Positions 1-10,579 of a stretch of DNA of 64,000 nucleotides are shown one piece after another. A model generated the notes under the pieces. That model saw nothing but the letters and a program-made list of their open reading frames with translations. It searched no databases and had not been told where the DNA came from. Position 1 is the stretch's first letter. Each line of letters begins with the position of its first letter. A program made the position numbers and the translations under genes. The DNA is from Marsupella aquatica (Eukaryota > Marchantiophyta). The DNA is taken from positions 6,696,001 to 6,760,000 of the forward strand of contig OZ316896.1 in NCBI GenBank assembly GCA_973895155.1. Direction: 5' to 3'.

Positions 1-409
1 TTGGGCTGGCGGCAGAGCTCCACCTGTACCATCGGGTTATGAGCGTGGTATGAACGTCTCCCTTGGGTCCATATAACAGGTCAAGGAGGTGGCTCTCTGA
101 CACGCCCTGATCCAGACCTGCGGAGTGGCCGGTACACTGCAAACGTGAAAGAATTGGCCTATCAAAAAAGAGGAGGGGCTGACCGGACGACGAGCTCTCA
201 GGGTGTAAAGGACGCCATTCTCTTGCATTGCATTGGCACTTCACTCCTCGCGCCAGCTTTGACCCCAGCTCGCCCAGTTTCTCCTCAGTCATCCATTGTT
301 CCCTGTATGTCTGTCATGATTATATGTCCAATTCGGCCCTGTGCTTTTGGCTTCAATTTTTATCCATTGGAAATCATCTAGAAAAGTCGCTTGCCAAATT
401 CAACCCGTG
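1..409. other. No gene recognised
   Basis: I see no coding exon, RNA gene or repeat that matches the rest of the window. Short open frames exist on both strands but have no recognisable motif. R1-like sequence begins at about 410. Confidence 0.4.
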
Positions 410-982
410 TCAGTACAAAACCAAAAGACGGTACGAATGACTCATCCGTCTAGCCGGGAACTCTCACTACAAAGGCGACTTCAACCTCTCGTTCCAAAGC
501 AAGTTCTGCCGAGATGACAAGATTGCCAAATTCTTCTTTGACGGAACAAAGTACCTCGGCTTCAGAGAAGCACTCCTCCGGCTTCCAAATGAGGTCTTCA
601 CGTACGATTTTGGGCACAATAGACTTGCAGCGACACCACTTTGACCATATCCCCGCCAAAGTTTAGGCTTCCATAGACTATCAATTGGGTAGTACGAATA
701 CGGGTGAGTCATTTGTCCTGACATCACTTGGCTTACCCTTAGACTTGTTGAATCCGATGGCGCCTCCTCCAGCTACAACCATCACCAACTCATCGGCACC
801 TTCATAGACACCACCTTGGCCTCAGCCAAGCCGATCTCCACCACTACCCGCACCACCCCTCCGGATATGATCCGTGATGAACGTGGTGAACATCAATTCC
901 AAGGATGAGGAAACTCATCCTTCTCTTGTCCGGAGGCCACCAGGGGCACACCAACACGGGTCGGGTAATACATCACCGTCCA
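410..982 (+). pseudogene. R1 repeat, 5' part of a degenerate gag-like ORF
   Basis: This is the first part of a dispersed repeat family (R1) that recurs at 14757-15796. Its translation contains the segment KIAKFFFDGTKYLGFREALL, followed by a Pro/Ser-rich stretch. The paralogue at 14757 reads DEIARFFFDGTKYLG. Frames are broken by several stops and indels. The copy is interrupted at 983 by a LINE and resumes at 3391, where the Pro-rich region continues into LPLPDREDGEMSPS. I do not recognise the family. The Pro-rich region and the downstream coiled coil would suit a retroelement structural protein, but that is inference. Confidence 0.55.
968..982. repeat. Left target-site duplication of LINE copy 1
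   Basis: ATACATCACCGTCCA, matching 14 of 15 bases at 3376-3390. Confidence 0.85.
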
Positions 983-3019
983 TCGACACATTTTGGAAAA
1001 TATCTCGATTGCTTGGCTGATGAAGGATTGGCTTCAATCCACTGGCACTCCAACGCTATTCTTAATGCTAGACTTTGAGAAGGCTTTTGATCGCGTGGAC
1101 CACTCGTATATCTGGGAGACTATGCATCTTTTAGGTCTCAACTCACATTTTCCTTGTCCGGGCGCTTATCTGTGGGGCTTGCTCAAAGGTCCTGGTTAAT
1201 GGCCTATGGACTGCTGACATCAACATGTCCCGTGGGGTTCGGCAAGGCTGCCCCCTATCCCCTTTGCTTTTTGCACTTTCCACGCAACCACTGATCGATT
1301 TTTGGCATGGGGAAATTGCTGCTGGCAGACTGCAGGGTATTAAGCTCAACTCCCTATTGACTGTCTGCCTCAGATTCTTTGCATATGACCTTGGCCTATT
1401 TATTCTTGCTACTGAAGAAGCTTTCTACCAGGCTAAAAATGCCATTAAATGCTACGAAGATGCTACTGGGGCAAAGTTGAATCTAGAAAAATCTATTATA
1501 ATCCCAATTGCCCTTGAGGAGATACCTGCCTGGCTGCATGGCACTGGCTGCAACATCAGTGCTCCTGGAGCAGTTCAACGCTATCTGGGAGCACCTTTTG
1601 GCACTGGTCTATCGGATACTCAACTACACAATTTTTGGCTTGACCGCATCGGATCTCGCTTGGCCTCTTGGTCGACACGTCTTCTTTCTTTCACTGGTCG
1701 GGTATTGTTGGTTAAGCATGTGCTTCAAGCTATCCCGGTGTATCATATGATGTTTCTAAGGTCTCCTCTGGCATTAACAAAGAAACTGTTGGTACTGAAT
1801 CGTGTCTTTCTGTGGGGTTCTAATCCGCTTTGACTATGAATCTCGGGCTCACCAGGTGGCACAACTACAAATCGGTCCGAAGATATTCATACTCGATGAC
1901 TGATAAACTTCTACTTTGTTCTCCTCGGTCCTTTGGAAAGCTCACCTACACAAGTCAACTTTGGAAGACCTGGGTTTCTATACGGGAAAACTTGATCTTC
2001 TGCCTGGGTGCTAGCTTCATCCCTGGACGTTGGGGAATTGCTGACACTCTTAGGTGCATGCTAGGATTTTCGGACCTGTCTAACCAACTTCTATCTGAGA
2101 CTATCAAGACTCTCGGAAGATTGGGGATGAGACAGATCGATGACTTTTGGTCTGAGGCCGGCGCAAACTGGATTCCGCTGTGTGATAGAATTGATAGTCT
2201 TCGGGGCCTTTCACAGGCAGGTTGCCTGACTTGTCTCTCTTTCATTGATGCCATCCAGCATTCCATGTTCTTGGGATGCACTGTTGAAACCCGGGCTGCC
2301 CAATGGAGATGGATGGACCTAAACCGGCCGATGAAACACTTCAGGCTTCCCAATTTCCGGGTGTATGAGATGATTCGTTGGCATTGCTCCGATTTTGAAA
2401 GACTGAATCGTATATGGGGCAAAACTTGTTCTGAAGATGAATGGAGTAGCCTATGGCGTCTCTTGTGGACATCAGACCTTCAACTCGAGCTAAGGTATTC
2501 CTATGGAGAATACTGGCCCAAGGTCTCTACTCTGGTTCTAGGGCCCGGAGAATTGGAAAATCCACTGGTTGTTGCACTCTCTGCATTGGTATTCTAGAAA
2601 CCATTCCACATATTTTCTCTCAGTGCAGACATGCGGCGAAATGTTGGCCCCTTGTGCATGAATGGATGAATGGCCTGCTCTGCGACAGGGAGTTGGATCT
2701 AGTGGGACTGCTAATGGGCTCCAGAAGGAGAACCCAACTTTCTACTCTTAGATTCTTTGTGCTTTATCAGGTGCTATGGAATATCTGGCTGGCGCGCAAC
2801 ATTCAGACTTTTGATTTGACACGAAAACGATGCTTCAATCAAGTTCTTGTCATCTCCGAGACGCTCAACCATCTCACTGCAGTTGCAGCTGCTGCGGGCC
2901 ACTCTCAAAGACTACTTCGACTCTCTGGTGCCAAGGAACTCTTGACAATTGAACGTAATCGAATTTTGAGGAGTAGGATTATCTGTATTGAGTCAATTTG
3001 TAGTGCTGGGCGGACTTAG
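983..3019 (+). pseudogene. LINE ORF2 fragment: reverse transcriptase and zf-RVT
   Basis: The translation runs through three overlapping frames. It shows the RT motifs LDFEKAFDRV (about 1068-1097) and GVRQGCPLSPLLF (about 1234-1272), then the catalytic box as FAYD at 1378-1389. A LINE of this type should read FADD there, so the first catalytic Asp is Tyr. A zinc-finger-like segment CTLCIGILETIPHIFSQC follows at about 2575-2630, as in plant LINE zf-RVT domains. Frameshifts near 1200, 1830 and 2500 break the frame. The protein would have copied element RNA at the nick. This copy cannot. Confidence 0.9.
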
Positions 3020-3375
3020 ATTTGGAGGCCCGCATCTAGTCTTTCTTTGCTTTGATCTGTTGGTATTAAGTTTAGTCTGAGCCTTCCTCTCGCAAGGTCT
3101 CTACGAGTCCTTTTCATGGCGATTCGCTCTGCGCCGTCGTCTGGCTTAGTGTTGATCCTATGGATGCTTGTCATGCTGACTTTCTTCGGTCTGGTGACTC
3201 TCTGATGGTATTTTCATCCGTGACTGTGGGCTCTCCTTGGCTCTTATGGATTCCCCTATGTCTAGCTTTCTTCCCTTTATGGGGTTCTTTTGCCTCTGGG
3301 CTTGCGGGGTCCCCCCATCCATGGGGTTCACGCGGAATAAATGGTTATTTATTTTTTTTTAAAAAAATTTTAAAA
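983..3375 (+). mobile_element. 5'-truncated LINE (copy 1) inserted in R1
   Basis: A non-LTR retrotransposon starts inside its reverse transcriptase and ends in an A/T-rich tail at about 3345-3375. It is flanked by a 15-bp target duplication, ATACATCACCGTCCA (968-982) and ATACATCATCGTCCA (3376-3390), with one mismatch. Removing it rejoins the R1 sequence. A short GC hairpin (CCCCAT/ATGGGG, 3313-3326) lies just before the tail. The 5' truncation is typical of target-primed reverse transcription. Confidence 0.9.
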
Positions 3376-3390
3376 ATACATCATCGTCCA
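3376..3390. repeat. Right target-site duplication of LINE copy 1
   Basis: ATACATCATCGTCCA, directly after the A-rich tail. R1 sequence continues from here. Confidence 0.85.
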
Positions 3391-4396
3391 CACAAACCCA
3401 GACCCGAGAAACGGCCCCAATAGACAATGCGGTGACCATGGCGGCCCCAACACCTGTTTTGACTGCGGTCGCGCTACCCCTACCAGATAGGGAGGATGGG
3501 GAGATGTCCCCTTCTATGAGCCATCTTGGAACAACTCTCGGGGACAGAAGAGGAAGGAATCGGCTGCAGTATCCGGTCTACCCGTGGCCGCCGTAGTCGT
3601 GGCCAAATTGACCATGCATTGCATGGGGGAGAATGTTCACAAGAACATCCTCCATCCAAAGCATGCAGCGTATCTGAAGACCCAAGGGTTCAAACATCTC
3701 GCCGCCCTCCCTTGAAATACTTGCAGGTACTACGGTCAAGACATGACAGAGTTCATCTAGAACTTTGACGAGGCCCGACAACAGACCCATACGCATGGAT
3801 GGGTAATGTCCTTGAATGAGGAGCGGCTTACGCTCATTTTTGGCCTACCCGAGGGGCAGAACCGGGTGGAATCACGGGCCCCAGGGGGCAAGGGAGAAAA
3901 GTATTGATCCTCAAGCTTCCCACCCAAGGGTTTGGTGGACAATGGCTTCCTGATGAGGACGTGCCTCATACCAAAGATTGCAAAGCGACTGGAATTCCAG
4001 CGGTACGCCCTCCACATGATGGAGCCGCGGGGCAAGATATCCGCCGCCCAAGTCATCCAGGTCAAGAACTACCGGCCTAGAAAGTGGGCCTCCTTTGTCA
4101 AGAAGTTCCACGAGGAGATGGAGCGCCAAAGGAAGACCCTGTACCTCAAAGGGGAGACGTACCTCGCAAGCCACATCAAGATATCATCAAGTGGTACGCT
4201 CGCTTTGATCGCCGAACCCTTCCGCAGATCAATGAGCCCAAGCTCATACCATCCTGGTGGATCTTTCCGGTGCTAGAACGACGGCCGTAGCCCGAGTCCC
4301 GGGCCCCAACACCAGTAGCGCCCACCCCGGCCCCACCATAGGCCATTGAGGCACCTTTGTTGGTGCCAGACTCAGCGGTGATTGCAACCCTGGAGA
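3391..4396 (+). pseudogene. R1 repeat, middle part
   Basis: R1 continues after the LINE with the Pro-rich end (PLPDREDGEMSPS). A conserved block follows that includes GENVHKNILHPKH, YYGQDMTEFI and MSLNEERLTLIFGLPEG, then KNYRPRKWASFVKKFHEEME and PSWWIFPVLE. The same block is at 15411-15690 and on the minus strand at 30900-31669. In-frame stops (for example in the RYYGQDMTEFI region and after KGEKY) make it a pseudogene. It stops at 4396, where the copia element is inserted at a 5-bp target (GGAGA on the left, GGATA on the right). Confidence 0.6.
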
Positions 4397-4740
4397 TGTT
4401 GAGCATAGACAACAATTGCAATGGCAAGCCCATGAACCATCCAACGCACAATAGTTGACATAGAGAGATACGTGGTTCACCTCCATATGAGGCTACGTCC
4501 ACAGGAACACACATGAGCTTTACTGCACTCAAGGCCGACCGGCCATACCAAGCATCCACAGTGCAAGCTCTCTCTATCTCTCAACTAGCTCCGTAACAAT
4601 GAGGCCAAGTTCCTACTCTCCAAGCAAACACCACTTGGATTAGAGTGTGCATATCATGACTAACCTAACCAAGTCTGCGACTAAGGTTAGCCTTAACTAT
4701 GGTACAATCGTAACTCTAGACCTAAGAGTAAATCCTAACA
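4397..4740 (-). repeat. 3' LTR of the copia element
   Basis: 344 bp, starting TGTTGAGC and ending TCCTAACA on the plus strand. About 260 bp (4480-4740) match 12660-12922 closely. The remaining 80 bp at the internal side do not match the other LTR, so one of the two has been rearranged. Confidence 0.8.
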
Positions 4741-4753
4741 ATCTCCCCCTTGA
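4741..4753 (-). other. Polypurine tract of the copia element
   Basis: The minus strand reads CAAGGGGGAGAT immediately before the LTR start TGTTAGG. This is the expected place and composition for the plus-strand primer. Confidence 0.8.
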
Positions 4754-4877
4754 CTTTGGTCTAGGGGAGGGTGAAGACTGCTACCAATATGATTGCTCAG
4801 CGGGAAGTTCTGGAAAGAAAAACCAAACTGGGTTTTCCCTCTTTATATGAGAGTAGACCAAAACTAAGCCGTAGCCT

Positions 4878-5195
4878 ATACAAGAAATAAGCAAGAGCAT
4901 ATCTTAGTGTCTACACAAATGTTAAGTAACCCTACTTGTGAGGCAATTGCAAAATCTGCAATGCATCACAGTGCCTAGAAAAACACTCCATTTGAAGGAA
5001 TCACTTTGGTAAAAGCATCAGCCGGGTTGAGTTTACCGTCAATCTTGACTAGCTCAAACATATTATCAGACACAGCCTACCTGATAAAATGGTACCTGAC
5101 GTCAATGTGCTTCACTCTACTGTCCATCACTTGGTTCACAACAAGGTGGAGTGCATTCTCACTATCACAATGGAGCTTCACATTCCCCCACTAGT
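4878..5195 (-). pseudogene. Copia RNase H, C-terminal half
   Basis: The minus-strand translation gives GNVKLHCDSENALHLVVNQV, then HIDVRYHFIR, then NPADAFTKVIPSNG. These are the end of a copia RNase H and the tail preceding the LTR. The N-terminal half is at 6913-7203. The two halves are separated by a 1.7-kb insertion at an ACTAGT target. An internal stop follows HFIR. Confidence 0.85.
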
Positions 5196-5519
5196 ACATA
5201 TTAAGCTGATTTCTGATGCTCAATTTTTGCGAACAATCGGCGTCCGATTTTTTTAGCATCGGAAATTCCGATTATCAAAAAATGGCAATATGCCATACTC
5301 TCGGCTTCGGATATCTTCATTTCCGATATAATTGACAATGGAACCTTTCCGATGCGTTAAAAAACGGATCATATCCGTTAGAAAACACATCGGATCCCTC
5401 AACAGAAACTTTGATTGATATGTCCGATGTTTTTTGTAACGAAAATGATGTGCGTTACAATATTGATCGGAAACTTTCCGTAGTTAATAATAACGGATAT
5501 TATATCCGATTGTGCTAAC

Positions 5520-5697
5520 ATGGCAAAGTCCGATGTTGGGAGAATGGGAAAGTCCGATGCTGGGAGTATGGGAAAGTCCGATGCTAGAAGAATGGGAAAG
5601 TCCGATGCTGGAAGAATGGGAAAGTCCGATGCTAGAAGAATGGGAAAGTCCGATGCTAGAAGAATGGGAAAGTCCGATGCTGGGAGTATGGGAAAGT
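5520..5697 (+). repeat. 24-bp tandem array, forward
   Basis: About seven units, each with GGGAAAGTCCGATGCT and a variable end (AGAAGAAT, GGAGTAT, GGAAGAAT). Because 24 is a multiple of three, frames are open through it, which produces spurious repetitive peptides. Confidence 0.95.
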
Positions 5698-6540
5698 CTG
5701 GTTATGACAAAAAGAAATTTTTTGATTGTGTTAGAATGAAAAGTTTTGATGTGTTAGATGGGGTATGTGGTTGCACCGACATACTCTTCCCAAAAGATGC
5801 AATCATTCTTGCATGCATGAATAACTTCATACTTGAGGCAAATGGACTTGAGTGTTGTTTTTGCCTCATTCCAAGACCCAACATATTGTTCCCTTACGGA
5901 AATATGTGCTCAACATGCCAAGTCCAAAATACATCATCTAGAAGGAGGTTGCTTGTCCCATGTAGTCTTTGTTGCAAGTCCAACAACAACATAGTTGATA
6001 AAAGATGAGACAATCAGGAGCCATTGACGCTGAGGCTTTGGAAGGACCAAAATATCATCCATAACTAATAAGCCATAATTATCCCATATCAAATCTAATG
6101 AAGGAGGGCTTTACTATCGATGAATGACCCCTGCCAGATTTCTATTGGTTTCTCCTAGGGGAATGTAATAGGGTAACTAGAATAGGTCACTTGATGCAAA
6201 GATCTAATCTCATGATAGAGAAAAATGGATCAAGAATGGGTCCAAATTATGGGTCTTAGTAAACTCACAAGTGTATAAAATCCCCAAACACTCTAAGTCA
6301 AACAACAAAAGTGCTAAGCTTGCATGTACAATGTAAGGAATAAGAACCACAAAGTTAAGCTCATGTTGGAGGAATAGCAATTGGGATGGGTGACCAATTA
6401 GTTGAGAAAATTTGAAGAGTTCACATGTCAAGGGAGGTGGGCACCTAGCTCATAGTTCCAAATGAAAGTAGAAACCCAATTAAAGGAAGAGATGGGTGAC
6501 CTGAGCATGTCGCGTCCGCTGAAATGCATATCCCATTTTG

Positions 6541-6776
6541 ATTGCTTCGGACTTTCCCATTCTCCTAGCATCGGACTTTCCCATTCTCTCACTATCGGAC
6601 TTTCCCATTCTCCTAGCATCGGACTTTCCCATTCTCTCACTATCGGACTTTCCCATTCTCCTAGCATCGGACTTTCCCATTCTCTCACCATCGGACTTTC
6701 CCATTCTCCTAGCATCGGACTTTCCCATTCTCCCACCATCGGACTGTCCCATTCTCCCACCATCGGACTTTCCGAT
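6541..6776 (-). repeat. 24-bp tandem array, inverted
   Basis: About ten units of the reverse complement of the array at 5520. Most alternate between CCTAGCATCGG and CTCACTATCGG types, giving a 48-bp higher-order period. Confidence 0.95.
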
Positions 6777-6912
6777 AGAAGTCCGATTGTCGATATCCGA
6801 TACTATTAAAATGGCATGTTGCGATGCTAGTAGTATCGGATATATGGTTTTTCAAATTTTATTTTACAAAGGCGTCCGATGTGGAGAGAATCGGAAAAAG
6901 GAGGTAAAATGT

Positions 6913-8272
6913 ACTAGTGCCCTTTGGCAATCCCATCTCAATGATCAGTCTATCCAACCAAATCGTTACCTTTGCTGCTTTCACTACTGCAACATACTTT
7001 GCTTCTGTAGTAGACTGAGCAATACACTTCTGCAAAGTAGGCCTCCAACTTATGCATCCACTGCCAAGTGTGAACACATAACCTGTTGTTGACCTCCTCC
7101 AATCCAGATCCTGTGCATAGTTAGCATCTACATAGCCCATCAATGATCTAGCATTATCAGCATGTGCATCAAACAATAGACCATGATCCACGGTACCCTT
7201 CAAGTATCAAATAATCCACTTCACTGCTTCCCAGTATACCTTCCCTGGATTTGACATGTACTTGCTCACCTTGCCCATAGCCATGGCAAGATCAGGTCTA
7301 GTGCAAGTCATCAAATACATGAGACTCCCCACTGCTTTGCATAAGGAACCTTTGACATCAGCCTCTTCTCTATCTCATCCGTAGGACAAAAAGTTGATGA
7401 TAACTTGAATTGTGGAGCCAACGGGGTACTTACTGGCTTGCTATCCCCCATGTTGAACCTTGCAATTACCTTCCTTGCATAACTGCTCTGCGTCAACCAT
7501 AGCTTGCCAGCCTCCAAGTCCCTAGTGATCTCCATACCCAAAATTTTCTTAGTTGGCCCGAAGTCCTTCATCTTAAACTCTGCACTTAGCAGTGCCTTGA
7601 GCTTAACAATCTCAGACCTATCCTTGGCCCAAAGACAATATTCTTCACCGGTTTAAGATACACACAAGGATCAAACACACTCCTGTGAAAACCTTGTGCA
7701 TGAATCCAATCATCATACCGCTTATTCCACTATCTTAGTGACTGCTTCAACTCATACGAGGATCTCAACAATCTGCAAACCAAATCCTCTTGCCCTTTCT
7801 TCACAAAACCTAGCGGCTGTCTCATGAAGATCATCTCTTCCAAGGTGCCATAGAGGAAAGTTGTGACAACATCCATTTGATCTAGCAGTAGACCAAACAT
7901 AACAACAAGCACACACAATAGCCGTATTGTTGAATACTTAGCATTTGGTGAGAAGACCTCATTGTAATCCACACCTTTTCCTTGTGTGAATCCCTTGGCT
8001 ACCAACATAGCCTTGTAGACCTTTGATCCATCTACCGTGGACTGATCCTTTAGCTTGTATATCCACTTGCTGTCCACCACTTGCTGTCCCTCAGGCAACT
8101 TGACAAGCTCCCAAATTTTGTTGTTCTTTAGTGGCTGCATCTCTGTTTGCATTGTTGTAGTCCACTCCTGCTTCTCCTTAGAAGCACTTGCCTCATGAAA
8201 TGAAGAAGATTCCCCTTCTTCCAAAATCAACGCATCACCGTCATCATTAATAACAAAATCCTCCTTTTGCAA
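6913..8272 (-). pseudogene. Copia reverse transcriptase and RNase H N-terminal half
   Basis: The minus strand encodes the copia RT start (NKIWELVKLPEGQQVVDSKW, then DQMDVVTTFLYGTLEE, where related elements have QMDVKTAFLYG). Further on come KMKDFG.TKKILGMEITRD, QSSYARKVIARFNM, and the RNase H block YVDANYAQDLDWRRSTTGYV with STTEAKYVAV. Between KPVKN (about 7650) and KDRSEIVKLKALLS (about 7610) no frame contains the YVDD catalytic box. The spacing is about ten codons too short, so the box has been deleted. Several stops add to the damage. Confidence 0.9.
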
Positions 8273-8358
8273 CTGAGATGAATCAACCCACTATCCATAC
8301 CTAGGTGGAGCGCGTACAGTGCAACTAGATGTTCTTCTAGCCGATGACCCCAGTTGAT

Positions 8359-10213
8359 TTACGTGTGCTGGTATAATCTGAAGCTCATTAGCATCACCTT
8401 GCTGCTCATCAACATCAACAAACTTCTCTGGTTCCTCTGGCATACCAACCAACTCCATAATTGGAGCAACTCCTTCTCTCTAGTCATGCACCTCATGACC
8501 AATCTCCCCCTCAACGAGATCCGGGATGAGAGATTTTCCATTGTTAGTATGGGAGACCTGAGTATTCTCCCCCTCCTTCAATAATCTGGATTCATTGAAG
8601 GAAACATCCCTACTGACAACGAGCTTACAGACATTAGGATCCCATAGCCTATAGGCCTTCACACCACTCTGGTACCCAAGAAAAACATATTTCTTGGAGG
8701 TAGAATCCAACTTGGTCCTGTTCTGCTTTGGTATGAGAGCATATGCATCACTTTCAAAAACTACCAAGCCATGATAGTCTGCTTGCCGTTTATAGGGCAT
8801 CTCAAACGGCGTTTTGAAATTGATAGCACTAGAAGGAAAAATATTTACCAAATAAGTTGTGGTATTGACAGCTTTGGCCCAAAATTCTTGTGGTGAACCT
8901 GATTGGCTCAACATACTCCATGACCGCTCCAATAGTGTCTGATTGAGCCTCTTAGCGACACAATTTTGTTGCGGAGTATAAACTATGGTGAGATGGCAAG
9001 TTATTCCCTATTCTGAATACTATTCTTCAAATTCCACTGAAGTGTACTCCCCGCCGTTGTCTGACCTTAGACTCTTCACCCTTGTATCTAAACACTTGAC
9101 CGTGTTTCCAGTCCGATTCTCCACCTGGGCCTCCACTTCTTAAAAATGGACAAGACATTTATTTTTAAAAAAATTTCAAAAAAAAAATTTCAAAAAAAAA
9201 ATGCCCCCCACGGGGGGAGGACAACCAGGGGGCAAAGGCCGCCCAGGAAGAAAACAAGCCGGGGCCAACGGCGACAGAAGGCCAAAACCACCAAACAAAA
9301 CAAGGCCTAGTCAGGCCAGGGAACCCGGAGAAACCACCCGCAGGTGTCTTGCTCCACATGCCTGTTGTATGTGTCTCTAATACGGCTCTCCTTATAATTC
9401 ATCCAGCCATGTAGAGAAGTTGCATTGCTACCAGTATAACCTATACCATGAGTCTTAAGCTTCCTCTGAACAGTCCTAATTTCTTTGCCAATGGCAAGTA
9501 TCTCAAAATCCCTCTCTTTAAAACTATTAATATGTCTCCTCCTCATCCTCAGAACTGGGGGTAAGTGGAAGAGGAGTCTCGTTGTGTTCCCAAGGTCTCA
9601 GCACCGTCTGCAGTTGTTCAAGAGCGGTTTGGAGTTGTTTTTGTTTCTTTGGAGTAAAACATCTATCCATCATAGCTTTCATGTGTGCTTCAGTGTAGCG
9701 GATTTTCACCCAACCTGGGAGGCGGCCAAGAAACTGAGAATAGGTAGCAACGTTGCGCTCACGCCAAATACTATTGCATAGTTCCATCAAGAGTACCACT
9801 AATCCTGGTTTCTTCTTTTGGTGATGAATGGACAAGACATAAGACTTATGCGTCATGAAATAAATCCACAAAAATCTTGAGTAATCGTCAATAAATGATA
9901 CATAATACAACTTTCCAGAGTGTGAAAAGGTCGGGGATGGACCCCACATGTCACTATATATGTACTCAACAACCGCCTTGGAACGATGAGTTTCAACACC
10001 AAAAGCACAATGATGTTGCTTTCCAAGAATGCAATGCTCAAAGAACTCTAATTTACAAGATTGCAAATAAGAAATGAGTCCATTCTTCCATAAGATAGCC
10101 AAACCCTTTTCACTCATGTGGCCTAGCCGTGAATGCCACAGTTGAGTCATTTCCTCATGAGACTTGGTTATATTGGCCTCTCCACATACAGTATTGCCTT
10201 GCAAGACATACAA
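8359..10213 (-). pseudogene. Copia integrase, interrupted by a LINE tail
   Basis: The minus strand gives the pre-integrase motif LWHSRLGHMSEKGLAIL with a HHC-type pattern, then YYVSFIDDYSRFLWIYFM (first catalytic Asp region). At 9841 this is cut by the LINE insertion, and it resumes below 9145 with SLRSDNGGEYTS (second Asp) and a PYTPQQN segment followed by the terminal domain LERSWSMLSQSGSPQEFW and YVFLGYQSGVKAYRLWDP. The protein would insert element cDNA into the genome. It is inactivated by the insertion and by stops. Confidence 0.9.
9159..9826 (-). mobile_element. LINE 3' fragment (copy 3) in copia integrase
   Basis: A 668-bp insertion with perfect 14-bp target duplications AATGGACAAGACAT (9145-9158 and 9827-9840). 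On the minus strand it encodes MELCNSIWRERNVATYSQFL and a short acidic end (SSEDEEETY), then about 370 bp of UTR. It ends with a CCCCCC/GGGGGG hairpin (9204-9217) and an A/T-rich tail (9159-9203). It is homologous to the fragment at about 17415-18255. It represents only the C-terminal end of a LINE ORF2, heavily 5'-truncated. Confidence 0.9.
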
Positions 10214-10219
10214 ATTCTT

Positions 10220-10558
10220 CTATATGTTCTCCTTCAAAATCACTGTCTCTCCAGACTTGACTTGAAGTTCTCCATCAATAACGCTCCATTGATGACCATT
10301 TGAATCCAACACACCGAGTGAAATCAAATCCTTATGCATGTCAGGTACATACCTGACTCTGAACATTGTGCGCACAGCGCCATCAAACATTTGAATCTTC
10401 ACAGACCCAATACCCTCAATTTGACAGGAGTGATCATTTCTCATCAAAACTGAATCGTTTGAAATAGAGTAAGAACTGAAAAACTCACAAATGTAATAAA
10501 TGTGAAAAGAGCAAGCACAATCAAGAATCCACACATCATCTACTCTCCTAGATGACAT
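10220..10558 (-). pseudogene. Copia aspartic protease region
   Basis: The minus-strand protein begins MSSRRVDDVWILDCACSFHI. Copia proteases have a D-S/T-G triplet at this point. Here it reads D-C-A, so the active-site loop is lost. The following text (VKIQMFDGAVRTMFRVRYVPDMHKDLISLG) matches the copia pattern of a long protease/pre-integrase linker. Confidence 0.8.
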
Positions 10559-10579
10559 GCATAGGGCATACCCCTGGCT

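Larger units (their letters stand above)
5196..6912. mobile_element. Foldback-like DNA element with inverted 24-bp arrays
   Basis: A 1717-bp insertion splits the copia RNase H and is flanked by 6-bp ACTAGT copies (5190-5195 and 6913-6918). The ends are weakly inverted (ACATATTA and, on the other strand, ACATTTTA). Inside are two opposed arrays of a 24-bp unit containing GGGAAAGTCCGATG: about seven units forward at 5520-5697 and about ten in reverse at 6541-6776. The sequence outside the arrays is rich in TCCGAT/ATCGGA hexamers. No transposase is visible, so it is probably non-autonomous. Long inverted arrays are a feature of foldback elements, but the family is not identified. Confidence 0.75.

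Noticed and set aside
5520-6776. Regular short repeats that could be taken for a CRISPR-like array or a repetitive protein
   Set aside because: Units are 24-bp back-to-back repeats without unique spacers, in a plant nuclear context, and the two arrays are inverse copies inside an insertion. The open frames exist only because 24 is a multiple of three.
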